Positions 1 through 10,732 of a stretch of 64,000 nucleotides of DNA are shown here, one piece after another; positions within the stretch are counted from its first letter, which is position 1; every line of letters begins with the position of its first letter. The notes below the pieces were generated by a model. It did no database searches and was not told the origin of the DNA. It was given only the letters and a program-made list of their open reading frames with translations. The position numbers were made by a program, and so were the translations under genes. The stretch spans positions 114,012-178,011 of the forward strand of contig NZ_FOQV01000011.1 in assembly GCF_900113835.1 (NCBI RefSeq), given 5' to 3'. The DNA comes from Allobosea sp. OK403. Lineage in GTDB: Bacteria > Pseudomonadota > Alphaproteobacteria > Rhizobiales > Beijerinckiaceae.

Positions 1-498
1 GACCTCAACAAGGCCGGCGAATTGCTGCGCAAGATCCGGCCGCACATCCAGAAGTTCCACTCCTCGGAATACATCAACGCCCTCGCCAACGGCGATATCT
101 GCCTCGCCGTCGGCTATTCTGGCGACGTGCTGCAGGCCAAGAAGCGGGCCGAGGAGGCCAAGAACAAGGTCGAGATCGCCTATGCCATTCCGAAGGAGGG
201 CGCGCTGATGTGGTTCGATTCCTTCGTCATCCCCAAGGACGCCGGCAATCCCGAGGCGGCGCTGGCCTTCATCGATTTCGTCAATCGCCCCGCCATGGCG
301 GCGAAGAACTCCGACTTCATCCAATACGCCAATGGCAACCTCGCCTCGCAGCCTTTGCTCTCGGCCTCGGTGCGCGGCAATCCCGGCATCTATCCGTCGG
401 AGGCCGTGATGGCACGGCTCTATACGATCACGCCCTACGACCAGAAGTCGCAAAAGCTGGTCAACCGGCTCTGGACCCGCGTCAAGACGGGCAAGTGA
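1..498 (+). CDS. Polyamine ABC transporter substrate-binding protein, C-terminal part
   Basis: The reading frame is open from base 1 and ends at TGA 496-498, giving the last 165 residues of a PotD/PotF-type periplasmic binding protein. Visible hallmarks are the NALANGDICLAVGYSGDV stretch, the IPKEGALMWFDSFVIPKDA core and the C-terminal NPEAALAFIDFVNRP segment. Members of this family (about 360 residues) capture putrescine or spermidine in the periplasm and deliver it to the PotHI permease. The start and signal peptide lie outside the window. Its stop overlaps a possible GTG start of the downstream ATPase, consistent with one transport operon. The exact polyamine cannot be read from this fragment. 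Confidence 0.88.
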   Translation, partial: DLNKAGELLRKIRPHIQKFHSSEYINALANGDICLAVGYSGDVLQAKKRAEEAKNKVEIAYAIPKEGALMWFDSFVIPKDAGNPEAALAFIDFVNRPAMAAKNSDFIQYANGNLASQPLLSASVRGNPGIYPSEAVMARLYTITPYDQKSQKLVNRLWTRVKTGK

Positions 499-527
499 GC
501 GGGGCGATGGGGCAGGGGGCGGCTCTC

Positions 528-1682
528 ATGCGCAAGGCCTCGCCCGGCAGCGTGCGCCGCGCCTTCCAGCCCTGGAACGACCCGCAGGCGCGCCCGCTGG
601 TCGAGTTCCGCAATGTCACCAAGCGCTTCGGCGCGGTGACGGCGGTCGATGGCTTGTCGCTCTCGCTCTATCCGCGCGAGTTCTTTGCCCTGCTCGGCCC
701 CTCCGGCTGCGGCAAGACCACATTGATGCGGATGCTGGCGGGGTTCGAGCGGCCCGATTCCGGCGAGATCCTGCTCGACGGCGTCGACATCACCACTGTC
801 CCGCCGCATCTGCGCCCGGTCAACATGATGTTCCAGTCCTATGCGCTGTTCCCGCATCTCAGCGTTGCCGAGAATATCGGCTATGGGCTGAAGCGTGAGG
901 GCCTGGCCAAGCCCGAGATCGCCCGCCGCGTCACCGAGATGCTGGCGCTGGTGAAGCTCGAAGGGCTCGGCGCGCGCCGGCCCGACCAGCTCTCCGGCGG
1001 GCAACGCCAGCGCGTAGCCCTCGCCCGTTCGCTCGCCAAGCGGCCCAAACTCCTGCTGCTCGATGAGCCCATGGCGGCGCTCGACCGCAAACTGCGCGAG
1101 GCGACGCAGTTCGAATTGATGGATCTGCAGAGCACGCTCGGCACGGCCTTCATGGTCGTCACTCATGATCAGGACGAGGCGATGACGATGGCCGACCGCA
1201 TGGCGGTGATGGACCATGGCCGTCTGGTCCAGATCGGGCCGCCGGATGTGATCTACGAGGCTCCGGTCAATCGCTACGTCGCCGAGTTCGTCGGCGACAT
1301 CAATATCCTGGAGGGGCGCGTCTCAGCCGTCGAGGGCGATCTCGTCAGGGTCGAGAGCGCGGTCGCTGGCCTGCTCGAACTGGATGAGGATGCGCCCCGC
1401 TTTGCGCCGGGCGAGGCGCTGCTCGTCGGCTTGCGGCCGGAGAAGATCGCGCTCAGCCATGACGAACCGGCGCAGGGCCTCAACAAGGTCAGGGGCGAGA
1501 TCTGGGACATCGGCTATCTCGGCGACGTCACCATGATCCAGGTCATGGTCGGCGGCGAAGGCGGCACGCTGTTGAAGGTCGCGCTGGCCAACCGCACAAG
1601 GCGGATCGAGCGGCCCTTCGCCTGGGACGATGCGGTCTGGCTGTCCTGGGACGTCGAAGCCGGGCTGGCGCTGGCGCAATGA
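528..1682 (+). CDS. potG: Polyamine ABC transporter ATP-binding protein (PotG/PotA type)
   Basis: 384-residue ABC ATPase that powers polyamine import. Walker A GPSGCGKT lies at about residues 57-64, signature LSGGQ at 155-159, Walker B LLLLDEP at 175-181 and the switch histidine in VVTHDQDEA near 213. A C-terminal TOBE-like beta domain follows (GLRPEKIAL motif), as in PotA/PotG. I chose ATG 528 because AGGGGG sits 8 bases upstream; ATG 507 and a GTG at 495 that overlaps the previous stop are alternatives adding 7 or 11 residues. The operon continues with two permeases, but 334 bp of palindromic repeat separates this gene from potH. Confidence 0.92.
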   Translation: MRKASPGSVRRAFQPWNDPQARPLVEFRNVTKRFGAVTAVDGLSLSLYPREFFALLGPSGCGKTTLMRMLAGFERPDSGEILLDGVDITTVPPHLRPVNMMFQSYALFPHLSVAENIGYGLKREGLAKPEIARRVTEMLALVKLEGLGARRPDQLSGGQRQRVALARSLAKRPKLLLLDEPMAALDRKLREATQFELMDLQSTLGTAFMVVTHDQDEAMTMADRMAVMDHGRLVQIGPPDVIYEAPVNRYVAEFVGDINILEGRVSAVEGDLVRVESAVAGLLELDEDAPRFAPGEALLVGLRPEKIALSHDEPAQGLNKVRGEIWDIGYLGDVTMIQVMVGGEGGTLLKVALANRTRRIERPFAWDDAVWLSWDVEAGLALAQ

Positions 1683-1724
1683 GCATTTCTATGCGTTTTT
1701 CGACGCGCAACTTTACCGGCAAGC

Positions 1725-1969
1725 GCGCGGGGAACCCCTCTCCTGTAAGGAGAGGGGCAGGGGTGAGGTGTCGGCCCCTAGACCGGTGGCGTGACGGTCT
1801 TGCCGTCATTGCGAGCTCCGCGAAGCAATCCAGGGGACGTAGAGCGAGACCTTTTGGATTGCTTCGCTGCGCTCGCAATGACGATGGAGCGGCGGTTGGG
1901 ACACAGCCAAAGCGTCCAACGGCCGACCCCTCACCCTGCCCTCTCCCTACGGGAGAGGGTTCCCCGCGC
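1725..1969. repeat. Compound palindromic extragenic repeat I, copy 1
   Basis: Three parts: a left arm beginning GCGCGGGGAACCCC and running into a GGGGCAGGGGTGAGG segment, a central palindrome (1805-1882) starting GTCATTGCGAGC and ending GCTCGCAATGAC, and a right arm that is the inverse of the left. The right arm, with its CCAAAGCGTCCAACGG flank, matches in inverted orientation the left arm of the copy at 27561-27806. It fills the gap between potG and potH, so it lies inside an operon. Apparent open frames here come from the repeat and are not genes. Confidence 0.85.
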
Positions 1970-2016
1970 GTTCCGCGGCAAGCAGCGCATGGGGGCTGTA
2001 GAGAGGGGCTGGTGTC

Positions 2017-2931
2017 ATGAGCGCCGTCTCCCGCCCGCTGCGCGCCCGCCTTGTCGTCGCGGTGCCCTATCTCTGGCTGCTCGCCTTTTTCCTTGTGCCC
2101 TTCGCCATCGTGCTGCGCATGGCGTTCTCGCATGCCGATACGGCGCTGCCGCCTTATGCACCGCATTTCGCAAGCCTTGATGTCGCAAATTTTGCCGCGA
2201 TCGGAGAGTTTCTGGCGGCGCTCGATCTCGACAATTTCCGCCTGCTCGCCGATGACGCGCTCTACTGGCAGAGCTATCTCTATTCCTTGCGCATCGCCGG
2301 CCTGACGACCTTACTTGCGCTCGCCATCGGCTATCCGCTTGCCTATGCGATGGCGTCCGCTCCCAAAAGCTGGCGAGGCGCCTTGCTCGTTCTCGTCATC
2401 CTGCCGTTCTGGACCTCCTTCCTGATCCGCGTCTACGCCTGGATCGGCATCCTGCGGCCCGATGGCTTGCTGGATGCGGCGTTGATCGGCCTTGGCCTCA
2501 CGCAGGAGCCGCTCAGGCTCCTGAACACCGAGGCCGCCGTGCTGATCGGCATGGTCTATTCCTATCTGCCCTTCATGGTGCTGCCGCTGTTTGCCGCGCT
2601 TGAAAAGCTCGATCGCTCCCTGCTCGAGGCCGCCGCCGATCTCGGCGCCAGGCCGTGGATGGCCTTCCTGACCGTGACCTTGCCGCTCTCCATCCCCGGC
2701 GTGCTCGCCGGCTGCGCGCTCGTCTTCATTCCGGCGGTCGGCGAATTCGTCATTCCCGATCTGCTGGGCGGGCCCGACACCATCATGATCGGCAAGGCTT
2801 TGTGGACGGAGTTCTTCTCCAACCGCGACTGGCCGCTTGCCTCGGCGGTGGCGGTCGTGCTCCTCGTCCTGCTGGTCCTGCCGCTGGCGCTGCTCCAGCG
2901 CGCGCGCCTGGCGCGGGAAGGGGCGGCATGA
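2017..2931 (+). CDS. potH: Polyamine ABC transporter permease (PotH type)
   Basis: 304-residue inner-membrane permease of the binding-protein-dependent transport family. Hydrophobic segments occur near residues 11-35, 92-112, 120-142, 172-195, 217-245 and 275-295. The cytoplasmic EAA loop that contacts the ATPase is visible as EAAADLGARPWMAFLTVTLP from about residue 204. PotH pairs with PotI to form the channel for putrescine-type substrates. The start ATG 2017 follows the compound repeat. The TGA stop overlaps the ATG of potI (ATGA), implying translational coupling. Confidence 0.92.
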   Translation: MSAVSRPLRARLVVAVPYLWLLAFFLVPFAIVLRMAFSHADTALPPYAPHFASLDVANFAAIGEFLAALDLDNFRLLADDALYWQSYLYSLRIAGLTTLLALAIGYPLAYAMASAPKSWRGALLVLVILPFWTSFLIRVYAWIGILRPDGLLDAALIGLGLTQEPLRLLNTEAAVLIGMVYSYLPFMVLPLFAALEKLDRSLLEAAADLGARPWMAFLTVTLPLSIPGVLAGCALVFIPAVGEFVIPDLLGGPDTIMIGKALWTEFFSNRDWPLASAVAVVLLVLLVLPLALLQRARLAREGAA

Positions 2932-3716
2932 AACGGCTCGGGCCCGGCCTCATCCTGGCGCTCGTCGTCGGTTTCGCCTTCCTCTATCTGCCGATCCTGG
3001 CGCTCATCGCCTATTCCTTCAATGCCTCGCGTCTCGTCACCGTCTGGGGCGGGTTCTCGACGCATTGGTATGGCGCGCTCATGCATAATCAGCCGCTGCT
3101 CGACGCCGCCTGGCTGAGCCTGCGACTGGCCTGCGTCTCGGCGACGCTGGCCACAGTGCTGGGCACGCTTGCGGCGCTGGCGCTGGCGCGCCATGGCCGG
3201 TTCAGCGGCCGGACCCTGTTCTCCGGCATGGTGCTGGCGCCGCTGGTCATGCCGGAGGTCATCACCGGGCTGTCCCTGCTCCTGCTCTTCGTCGCGGCCG
3301 ATGTCGAGCGCGGCTTCTGGACCGTGACGATCGCCCACGCGACCTTCAGCCTCGGCTTCGCCTGCATCGTCATCCAGGCGCGGCTCGTCGGTTTCGATCG
3401 CTCGCTCGAGGAGGCGGCGCAGGATCTGGGCGCGACGCCGCTGATAACCTTCTGGACCGTGACCTTGCCCTTGATCTGGCCGGCGGTCGCGGCGGCCTGG
3501 ATGCTCGCCTTCACGCTTTCGCTCGACGACCTCGTGATCGCGAGCTTCACCACCGGGCCGGGCGCGACGACCCTGCCGATGCGGCTTTATTCGGCGGTGC
3601 GGCTCGGCGTTTCCCCCGAGATCAACGCCGCCTGCACCTTGATGATTGGCGCGGTCGCCATTGCCGTGGTCGCAGCCTCGCTCCTGCTGAAGCGCGAGCG
3701 GATGGCCGGGGGGTAG
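2928..3716 (+). CDS. potI: Polyamine ABC transporter permease (PotI type)
   Basis: 262-residue second permease, with six hydrophobic segments and an EAA loop (EEAAQDLGATPLITFWTVTL, about residues 161-180). The motif SLDDLVIASFTTGPGATTLP near residues 198-217 is characteristic of PotC/PotI proteins. The start overlaps the potH stop by four bases. It completes the transporter together with the upstream binding protein, ATPase and PotH. Downstream is a palindromic repeat, then an unrelated small gene, so this is probably the operon end. Confidence 0.92.
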   Translation: MKRLGPGLILALVVGFAFLYLPILALIAYSFNASRLVTVWGGFSTHWYGALMHNQPLLDAAWLSLRLACVSATLATVLGTLAALALARHGRFSGRTLFSGMVLAPLVMPEVITGLSLLLLFVAADVERGFWTVTIAHATFSLGFACIVIQARLVGFDRSLEEAAQDLGATPLITFWTVTLPLIWPAVAAAWMLAFTLSLDDLVIASFTTGPGATTLPMRLYSAVRLGVSPEINAACTLMIGAVAIAVVAASLLLKRERMAGG

Positions 3717-3740
3717 GGCGTTTCCCACGCGACTTGAAAC

Positions 3741-3825
3741 GTCATTGCGAGGAGCAAAGCGACGAAGCAATCCAGAAGGGCTTGCTCCACGCCTCCCTGG
3801 ATTGCTTCGCTGCGCTCGCAATGAC
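3741..3825. repeat. Palindromic extragenic repeat, family A (CATTGCGAGC type)
   Basis: Begins GTCATTGCGAGG and ends CTCGCAATGAC, with GAAGCAATCCAG and its inverse CTGGATTGCTTC as inner arms. Related copies are at 1805-1882, 27648-27725 and 53379-53463. It lies just after potI and could fold into a long hairpin in the transcript 3' end. Confidence 0.85.
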
Positions 3826-3970
3826 GGGTCAGCGTGAATGGAAAGAACTCCAGATTGCCAACGCGGATAAATAGCAGGTGAATGGCGGCCTCAAGTCCCG
3901 TTCAGCCCTGACATGCGACTGTCCGTGTCAGGCGAGGGAGTGTCCTTCGCCGTCAGACAGGACAGGGACC

Positions 3971-4225
3971 ATGTTCCGTACATTCGCCGGCCTCTCCACC
4001 CTCGCCATTGGCGCTGCGGCGCTGGCTGTTGCGAGCTTCGCGCCGATCACATCCGCGAGCGCCTTCGATGGTCGCTATGAGCGCGGCTACGAACGTGCGG
4101 AGTATGGTTGGCGCCCGGCGCCGCCCGTCGTTTACGGCTTTTGGGGCCGGCGCCATTGGCGCCATCAATATGAAGGTCAAGGCTTCCGCGCACCGCCGCC
4201 GCCCTATGGTTACGGCTGGCGCTGA
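3971..4225 (+). CDS. Small secreted protein, function unknown
   Basis: 84 residues starting at ATG 3971, chosen because CAGGGA lies just upstream and because it gives a clean signal peptide (FAGLSTLAIGAAALAVAS, cleavage around ITSASA). The mature part is short and rich in Arg, Tyr, Gly and Pro (WGRRHWRHQYEGQG and a PPPPYGYGW tail). I do not recognise a named family; short Tyr/Arg/Gly-rich exported proteins like this are common in Hyphomicrobiales. A longer frame reaches back to 3878 but would place the signal peptide internally. The next gene encodes a protein of similar style. Confidence 0.6.
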   Translation: MFRTFAGLSTLAIGAAALAVASFAPITSASAFDGRYERGYERAEYGWRPAPPVVYGFWGRRHWRHQYEGQGFRAPPPPYGYGWR

Positions 4226-4323
4226 CGCAAGGCATCAGGCGGCAGGCGCGCTTGCGCCTGCCGCTTGGCATGGTTGCGGCATGTTTCGCCAAATGGAACA
4301 AAAGAGCTGAGCGGGAGGTTTCT

Positions 4324-4689
4324 ATGATGGAAACGAGGACCACGATCATGATCCGCAAGACCCTCATCGCAGCCGCGACGACGCTGGTTCTCGGCGTAGG
4401 CTTCGTCGGCCTGGGCGGCGTGGCTGCGCCGAGTTCGGCTCAGGCTCAGTGGCGCGACTATGATCGCCCCTATTACGGCCAGCGCCGTCATTATCGCGAA
4501 CGCGCCTATCGCCCGCAGCGGCCAGCCTATGGGCGAGGTTACAACGTGCCTGCCGGTCCCAACGGGCTCGGCCGCGCCGGGGTTCTGCCGAACGGGCGTA
4601 GCTTCTACACGCCGCCGGGCGGCCAATTGCCGGGCGGGCAGACTTACGAGACCTCTCCCAGGGGGCAGGGAACGGACGGGCATAACTGA
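4324..4689 (+). CDS. Small secreted Arg/Tyr/Pro-rich protein, function unknown
   Basis: 121 residues from ATG 4324, which has a strong GGGAGG ribosome site 5 bases upstream; ATG 4327 or 4348 are possible. A hydrophobic signal segment (about residues 12-35) ends at a likely AQA cleavage site, followed by a mature region with RPYYGQRRHYRERAYRP and a Gly/Pro-rich tail. It has the same architecture as the neighbour at 3971-4225, about 100 bp upstream, and both may be cell-envelope proteins. No domain is recognised. Confidence 0.65.
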   Translation: MMETRTTIMIRKTLIAAATTLVLGVGFVGLGGVAAPSSAQAQWRDYDRPYYGQRRHYRERAYRPQRPAYGRGYNVPAGPNGLGRAGVLPNGRSFYTPPGGQLPGGQTYETSPRGQGTDGHN

Positions 4690-4729
4690 CCGCTCGCCCG
4701 ACTTCGCGACCGATGTCCAGCCGCCGGGA

Positions 4730-6906
<2,177 letters not shown>

Positions 6907-6910
<4 letters not shown>

Positions 6911-7740
6911 GGCTGTCTCCCGTCGGATTGATCCCACCAATGGTGGAAATGATGCACCGGTCCGTGGCCGTGGCCAACCTGAACCTGATCGGCGGCGGCG
7001 ATAGCCGCCGAGATATAGCTCTTCGCCTGGCCGACGGCCTCGGGCAAAGCGAGCCCCTTGGCGAGGCCCGCCGCGATCGCCGATGACAAGGTGCAGCCCG
7101 TGCCATGGGTGTTGCGCGTCGCCAGGCGCGGCGCGTTGAAGCGCTGGCGCGCGCCGCCGGAGAGCAGCAAGAGGTCGCTGCTGACGTCGCCCGCGCCATG
7201 CCCGCCCTTGATCAGGACGTTCGCGGCTCCAAGCGCGGCGAGCTTGCCGGCCTGCTCGTCGATCGCCGCCTCGGTCTCGGCGATGCCGGTGTGCAGCAGT
7301 GTGGCGGCCTCGGGCAGGTTCGGCGTGATCAGCGTCGCCAGCGGGAAGAGATGGCGGCGGATCGCGTCGACGGCGTTGTCCTGCAGCAGTTTCGCGCCCG
7401 ACGCCGCGACCATCACCGGGTCGAGCACGATGTTGCGGGCCTTGTGGCGGATCAGGCCGGCAGCGACGGTTTCGATCAATTCCGCCGTCGCCAGCATGCC
7501 GATCTTGACGGCGGCGACATCGAGATCCTCGAACACCGCATCGAGCTGCTGGGCGACGAAATCGGCCGGCACGGCGTGGATCGCGCGGACGCCTGTCGTG
7601 TTCTGCGCGGTCAGCGCGACGATGACGCTGGCGCCATAGACCTGATGGGCCGCGAAGGTCTTGAGATCGGCCTGGATGCCGGCGCCGCCGCTGGAATCGG
7701 AGCCGGCGATCGTGAGGGCGATGGGGGGCGGTGTGCTCAC
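6907..7740 (-). CDS. thiD: Hydroxymethylpyrimidine / phosphomethylpyrimidine kinase
   Basis: 277-residue ribokinase-fold kinase that phosphorylates HMP and HMP-P in thiamine synthesis. Markers are ALTIAGSDSSGGAGIQADLK at the N-terminus, VLDPVMVAASGAKLL in the middle, and the catalytic NTHGTGCTLSSAIAAGLA near residue 213. The tail is unusually His-rich (HGHGPVHHFHHWW). The start is GTG 7738-7740, overlapping the antitoxin stop (GTGA); its own stop overlaps the mutase start. Thiamine synthesis has no evident link to methylmalonyl-CoA, so this gene looks like a passenger that became coupled to its neighbours. Confidence 0.93.
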
Positions 7741-8018
7741 TCGGCGGCTTCCAATGTGATCCTGAGTTTGGTGCCCGTGGCCCGGGCGTAGCGCTCCAGC
7801 GTTCGGGTCGAGGGCTTGCCCCGGCCGCTTTCGAGCCGCGCGATCACGGATTGCGTCGTGCCCATGCGCTGGGCGAGCTCTTCCTGCGTCAACCCGGCCT
7901 TGGTGCGGGCGCGGATCAAGGAGGTCAGCAGGGCGAATTCCTCTTCGAGCGCGTCATATTCGCGCTTGAACTCGGGGTCCTGCATTTGTTCGGCGACCCA
8001 TTCGCGAATATCTCTCAT
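7737..8018 (-). CDS. Helix-turn-helix antitoxin (XRE/HigA type)
   Basis: 93 residues. The C-terminal half is an XRE-family helix-turn-helix: AGLTQEELAQRMGTTQSVIARLES, about residues 41-64. The N-terminal half is acidic and helical (DPEFKREYDALEEEF), as in antitoxins of the RelE/HigB partner class. It should neutralise the toxin upstream and repress the promoter. ATG 8018 has a strong GGAGG site and overlaps the toxin stop by four bases. The order toxin then antitoxin fits HigBA-like systems. Confidence 0.85.
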   Translation of the reverse strand: MRDIREWVAEQMQDPEFKREYDALEEEFALLTSLIRARTKAGLTQEELAQRMGTTQSVIARLESGRGKPSTRTLERYARATGTKLRITLEAAE

Positions 8019-8350
8019 GTCACCTCCTTCGCGCGTTCGCGGGCCAGATCGAGTTCGCGTTTTGGCGTCTTCTCGGTTTTCTTGATGAAGGCCCGCACGA
8101 TAACGACGCGCCGCCCGCTCGCGGCGATATAGATTGCTCGTGCAATGCCATCGCGACCGGTCAGCCGCAGCTCCCAAAGTTTGTCGCCCAGCGGCTTGAC
8201 CCATCCGAACGGCAAGGCATGAAGGCCGTCTTCCCGGATCACTTGAGTGAAGCGCGCAAAGCGCGCCCGGATATCGGGAGGTAGAGCCGCGAGCTCCTGT
8301 TCGACAATGTGGTTCAACGCTTGAACCACCCATTGCTGTCCAAGGTTCAT
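8015..8350 (-). CDS. RelE/ParE-superfamily toxin (phage Gp49-like / HigB type)
   Basis: 111 residues. It shows the Gp49-like RelE-fold signature: GLHALPFGWVKPLGDKLWEL then RLTGRDGIARAIYIAASGRR and VIVRAFIKKTEKTPKRELDLA. These toxins usually cleave mRNA at the ribosome; that activity is inferred from family. It starts at ATG 8350, 12 bp after the small mutase subunit stop, and overlaps the antitoxin by four bases, so it probably shares the mutase transcript and may also have an internal promoter. Confidence 0.85.
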   Translation of the reverse strand: MNLGQQWVVQALNHIVEQELAALPPDIRARFARFTQVIREDGLHALPFGWVKPLGDKLWELRLTGRDGIARAIYIAASGRRVVIVRAFIKKTEKTPKRELDLARERAKEVT

Positions 8351-8362
8351 AGCAAAAAAGCG

Positions 8363-10384
8363 CTAATCGGGCAATGCCGAGATGGCAAGCGCGCTTTCGA
8401 GCAAGGCCACGACATCGCAGCCGGCGTAGATGAATGCGCTGACGCCGGCTGCCTGGAGCGCGGCCGCGCTCTCGCCCGGCCGGCCGGCGAGCCAGATCGT
8501 CGCGCCGGCTTGCTTGAGCGCCGTGGCCGCTGCGGTTGCCTCCGCCGCATAGCCGTCATCCGAGCCGCAGAGGCAGGCGAGGTGCGCGCCCGAAGCTTGA
8601 TAGGCCGCAAGGAGGGCCGCAAGATCGGTTGCGCCGTCCTTGGCGAAGCCGTCATCGCTGGGCGCCGCCAGCCCTCCGGTTTCGAACAGATTGCGGGCGA
8701 AGCCGGCACGCGCCGTGAAATCGGCGATCGGCCCCAGCGTCGCCAGGAAGACGGTAGGGCGCTCGCTGAAGGCATCGGCCTTGTCGCGCAGGGCCTCGAA
8801 CGCCTCGGCCAGGCGGTGCGAGGGCAGGGGCTCTGCCCTCAAGGCATCCTCCGGCGCGCTCAATGCCTGGTCGCGTGTTGCGCCTTGCGCCAGTTGAGCG
8901 ATGAGGTCGCCCTGGTCCTGGGTGCTCGCCTTGGTCGCGGAGGGGCGAGCTGCACGGCGCGCGCCGGGCGCGACATCGAGCACGCTGACGGGGGCCTCTT
9001 TCAGATTGGCGAATTCGCTCGTGCCGGTGATCGGCTCGCGGCGGGTGGCGATCGCCTTGGCGCGCGCCTCTCTCTGGCGGGCAAGGCCGGCCTGAACATG
9101 GCCGTTCGTCAAGGCCGAGACGATGCCCGGCAGGCCGCCCTTGGCCTCGCGCTCCAGATCCTGGAACTTGCTCCAGCCCTGCTCGCAGAGCGCCTGCGTC
9201 AGGCTCTCGAAACTGCCGGCGCCGGCTGCAGGGTCGGCAACGCGCCAGAGATTGGCCTCTTCGAGTAGCACGAGCTGGGTGTTGCGCGCGATGCGGCGGG
9301 CAAAAGCGTCGGGCAGGCCGAGTGCCGCCGTGAAGGGCAGGACGGTAAGGCTATCCGCGCCGCCGATCCCGGCCGAGAAGGTCGCGATCGTGCCGCGCAG
9401 CATATTGACCCAGGGGTCACGCATGGTCAGCGAGCGCCAGGCGGTCTCGGCATGCAGGACCATCGGCTTTGGTGCGAGCCCGCAGGCCGTCTGCACGTGC
9501 TCCCAGAGCAGACGGGCGGCGCGGAATTTTGCGATCGTCATGAACTCGTCAGTATCAGCGACGAGGACGAAGGAGATCGCGTCGCGCGCCTCATCCAGCG
9601 CCATGCCTTGCGCTTCGAGCGCGCGCAGATAGGTGACCGCCGTGGCGAGCGCAGCGCCGAGCTCCTGCGCCTCGCTCGCGCCGGCCTCGTGATAAGGCCG
9701 GACATCGGCGGTGAGGAACGGCCCCTTGAAACCGCGCTCACTCAGCGCCCGGATCGTCTGCGCCAGCCGGCGGCCGATTTCGGGCCAGGACGCGGCGAAG
9801 ACGCCTTCGCTCGCCAGCAGCCCGATCGGGTCGAGCCCGAAATCGACAGTACCGCTATCGGGCGCGATGCCGCGTTTCTCGAACAGTGCCGCCAGCATGA
9901 GCGCATTGACGCGGCCCTGCGGGGCCGGGTCGAGCCGCAAGCGGATCAGCTCCAGCATGACGCCGTCAAGCGCTGCATCAAGCGCAGCGACATCGCCCGC
10001 GACGAGCCCGTGGCCGCGCGCCGCGCGCGCGCCGACGAAAGACAGTGCCAGCGAATCCGCACCGCCTTCGAGGTCGGCCAAGGCGAGCGCCTGCGCCTGC
10101 GCCGGTTCGGGATGGTCGACACGGGCCGCGACATGCCAGCGGCCCGCCTCGGCCCGCAGCGGTCGCTGCGTCGGGCTGGCAGCGGCGTAGAGCGGCTCGA
10201 TGCGGATGCCGTCGGCGCTGCGGCCGACCAGCCGCTTCTCGAAATCCGCACCCTTCAGGACCTTGTCGACAGCGCCCCGCCATTGCTCCAGGGAGGGCGA
10301 CGGAAAGGCGTTCATGAAAGGCAGGTCTGACAGTGAAGGCAGATCTGACGATAGGGGAAGGTCTGGCGATGCGGCCGCGTTCAT
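8363..10384 (-). CDS. mutA: Methylmalonyl-CoA mutase, small (non-catalytic) subunit
   Basis: 673 residues with the mutase barrel (FTAALGLPDAFARRIARNTQ, VADPAAGAGSFESLT) and a degenerate C-terminal cobalamin-like domain: the catalytic DxHxxG is replaced by GPIADFTARAG. This matches the small subunit that pairs with MutB in heterodimeric enzymes. The start is uncertain. ATG 10384 includes an N-terminal extension made of three copies of an 18-bp repeat (SDLP-type hexapeptides), while ATG 10315 begins MNAFPSPSLEQW at the conserved part. No ideal ribosome site favours either. It is first gene of the operon toxin-antitoxin-thiD-mutB. Confidence 0.9.
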   Translation of the reverse strand: MNAAASPDLPLSSDLPSLSDLPFMNAFPSPSLEQWRGAVDKVLKGADFEKRLVGRSADGIRIEPLYAAASPTQRPLRAEAGRWHVAARVDHPEPAQAQALALADLEGGADSLALSFVGARAARGHGLVAGDVAALDAALDGVMLELIRLRLDPAPQGRVNALMLAALFEKRGIAPDSGTVDFGLDPIGLLASEGVFAASWPEIGRRLAQTIRALSERGFKGPFLTADVRPYHEAGASEAQELGAALATAVTYLRALEAQGMALDEARDAISFVLVADTDEFMTIAKFRAARLLWEHVQTACGLAPKPMVLHAETAWRSLTMRDPWVNMLRGTIATFSAGIGGADSLTVLPFTAALGLPDAFARRIARNTQLVLLEEANLWRVADPAAGAGSFESLTQALCEQGWSKFQDLEREAKGGLPGIVSALTNGHVQAGLARQREARAKAIATRREPITGTSEFANLKEAPVSVLDVAPGARRAARPSATKASTQDQGDLIAQLAQGATRDQALSAPEDALRAEPLPSHRLAEAFEALRDKADAFSERPTVFLATLGPIADFTARAGFARNLFETGGLAAPSDDGFAKDGATDLAALLAAYQASGAHLACLCGSDDGYAAEATAAATALKQAGATIWLAGRPGESAAALQAAGVSAFIYAGCDVVALLESALAISALPD
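10320..10373. repeat. Three tandem 18-bp units at the mutA 5' end
   Basis: Units GGCAGGTCTGACAGTGAA, GGCAGATCTGACGATAGG and GGAAGGTCTGGCGATGCG lie head to tail. On the minus strand they encode variants of Ser-Asp-Leu-Pro hexapeptides between the two possible mutA starts. The length is divisible by three, so copy changes would not break the frame. Confidence 0.75.
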
Positions 10385-10732
10385 CTGCGCTTGTGCTCCC
10401 TCTGCCCCACCATTGTGCAATCGCGAAGCGCTGATTGCCATGGGGAGAGGCGCACCGCCATGCCTAGTTCGTCGCAGACAGCGTGCGTGAATGCGGTGGA
10501 GTGGGGTGGCGGGGTGAGCTCGGGGACCTGAGGGGTCGGCGGTTCTTGGCCTCTTCCGGACTCCGGGAAGGTCAGCTTTAGGACAGTTTGGTTTGGGATC
10601 CGGGCGACGCCCAGGGGTAACGCTTTGACGCACCGCGGCAGTTGGTCGTCGCGATGATGGCTCCGACGGAGAAATATATCCGCTTGGCGTGCCACAACTG
10701 CAGGTTCTATCCTGAACTCGTTGGGGAGCGAC
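10385..10732. other. Divergent intergenic region between mutA and the helicase gene
   Basis: 348 bp with no convincing gene. It must hold the promoters of the leftward mutase operon and the rightward helicase gene. A purine-rich GGGGTGGCGGGGTGAG stretch lies near 10504-10520 and an AT-richer GAGAAATATATCCG near 10669. I see no riboswitch, tRNA or obvious attachment site. Confidence 0.5.

Noticed and set aside
1679..2180. Frames on both strands between potG and potH
   Set aside because: They translate the palindromic repeat; the same peptide styles recur at other repeat copies.
10385..10732. Possible cobalamin riboswitch before the mutase operon
   Set aside because: I could not find a B12-box-like conserved segment, and mutase genes are usually not under such control.
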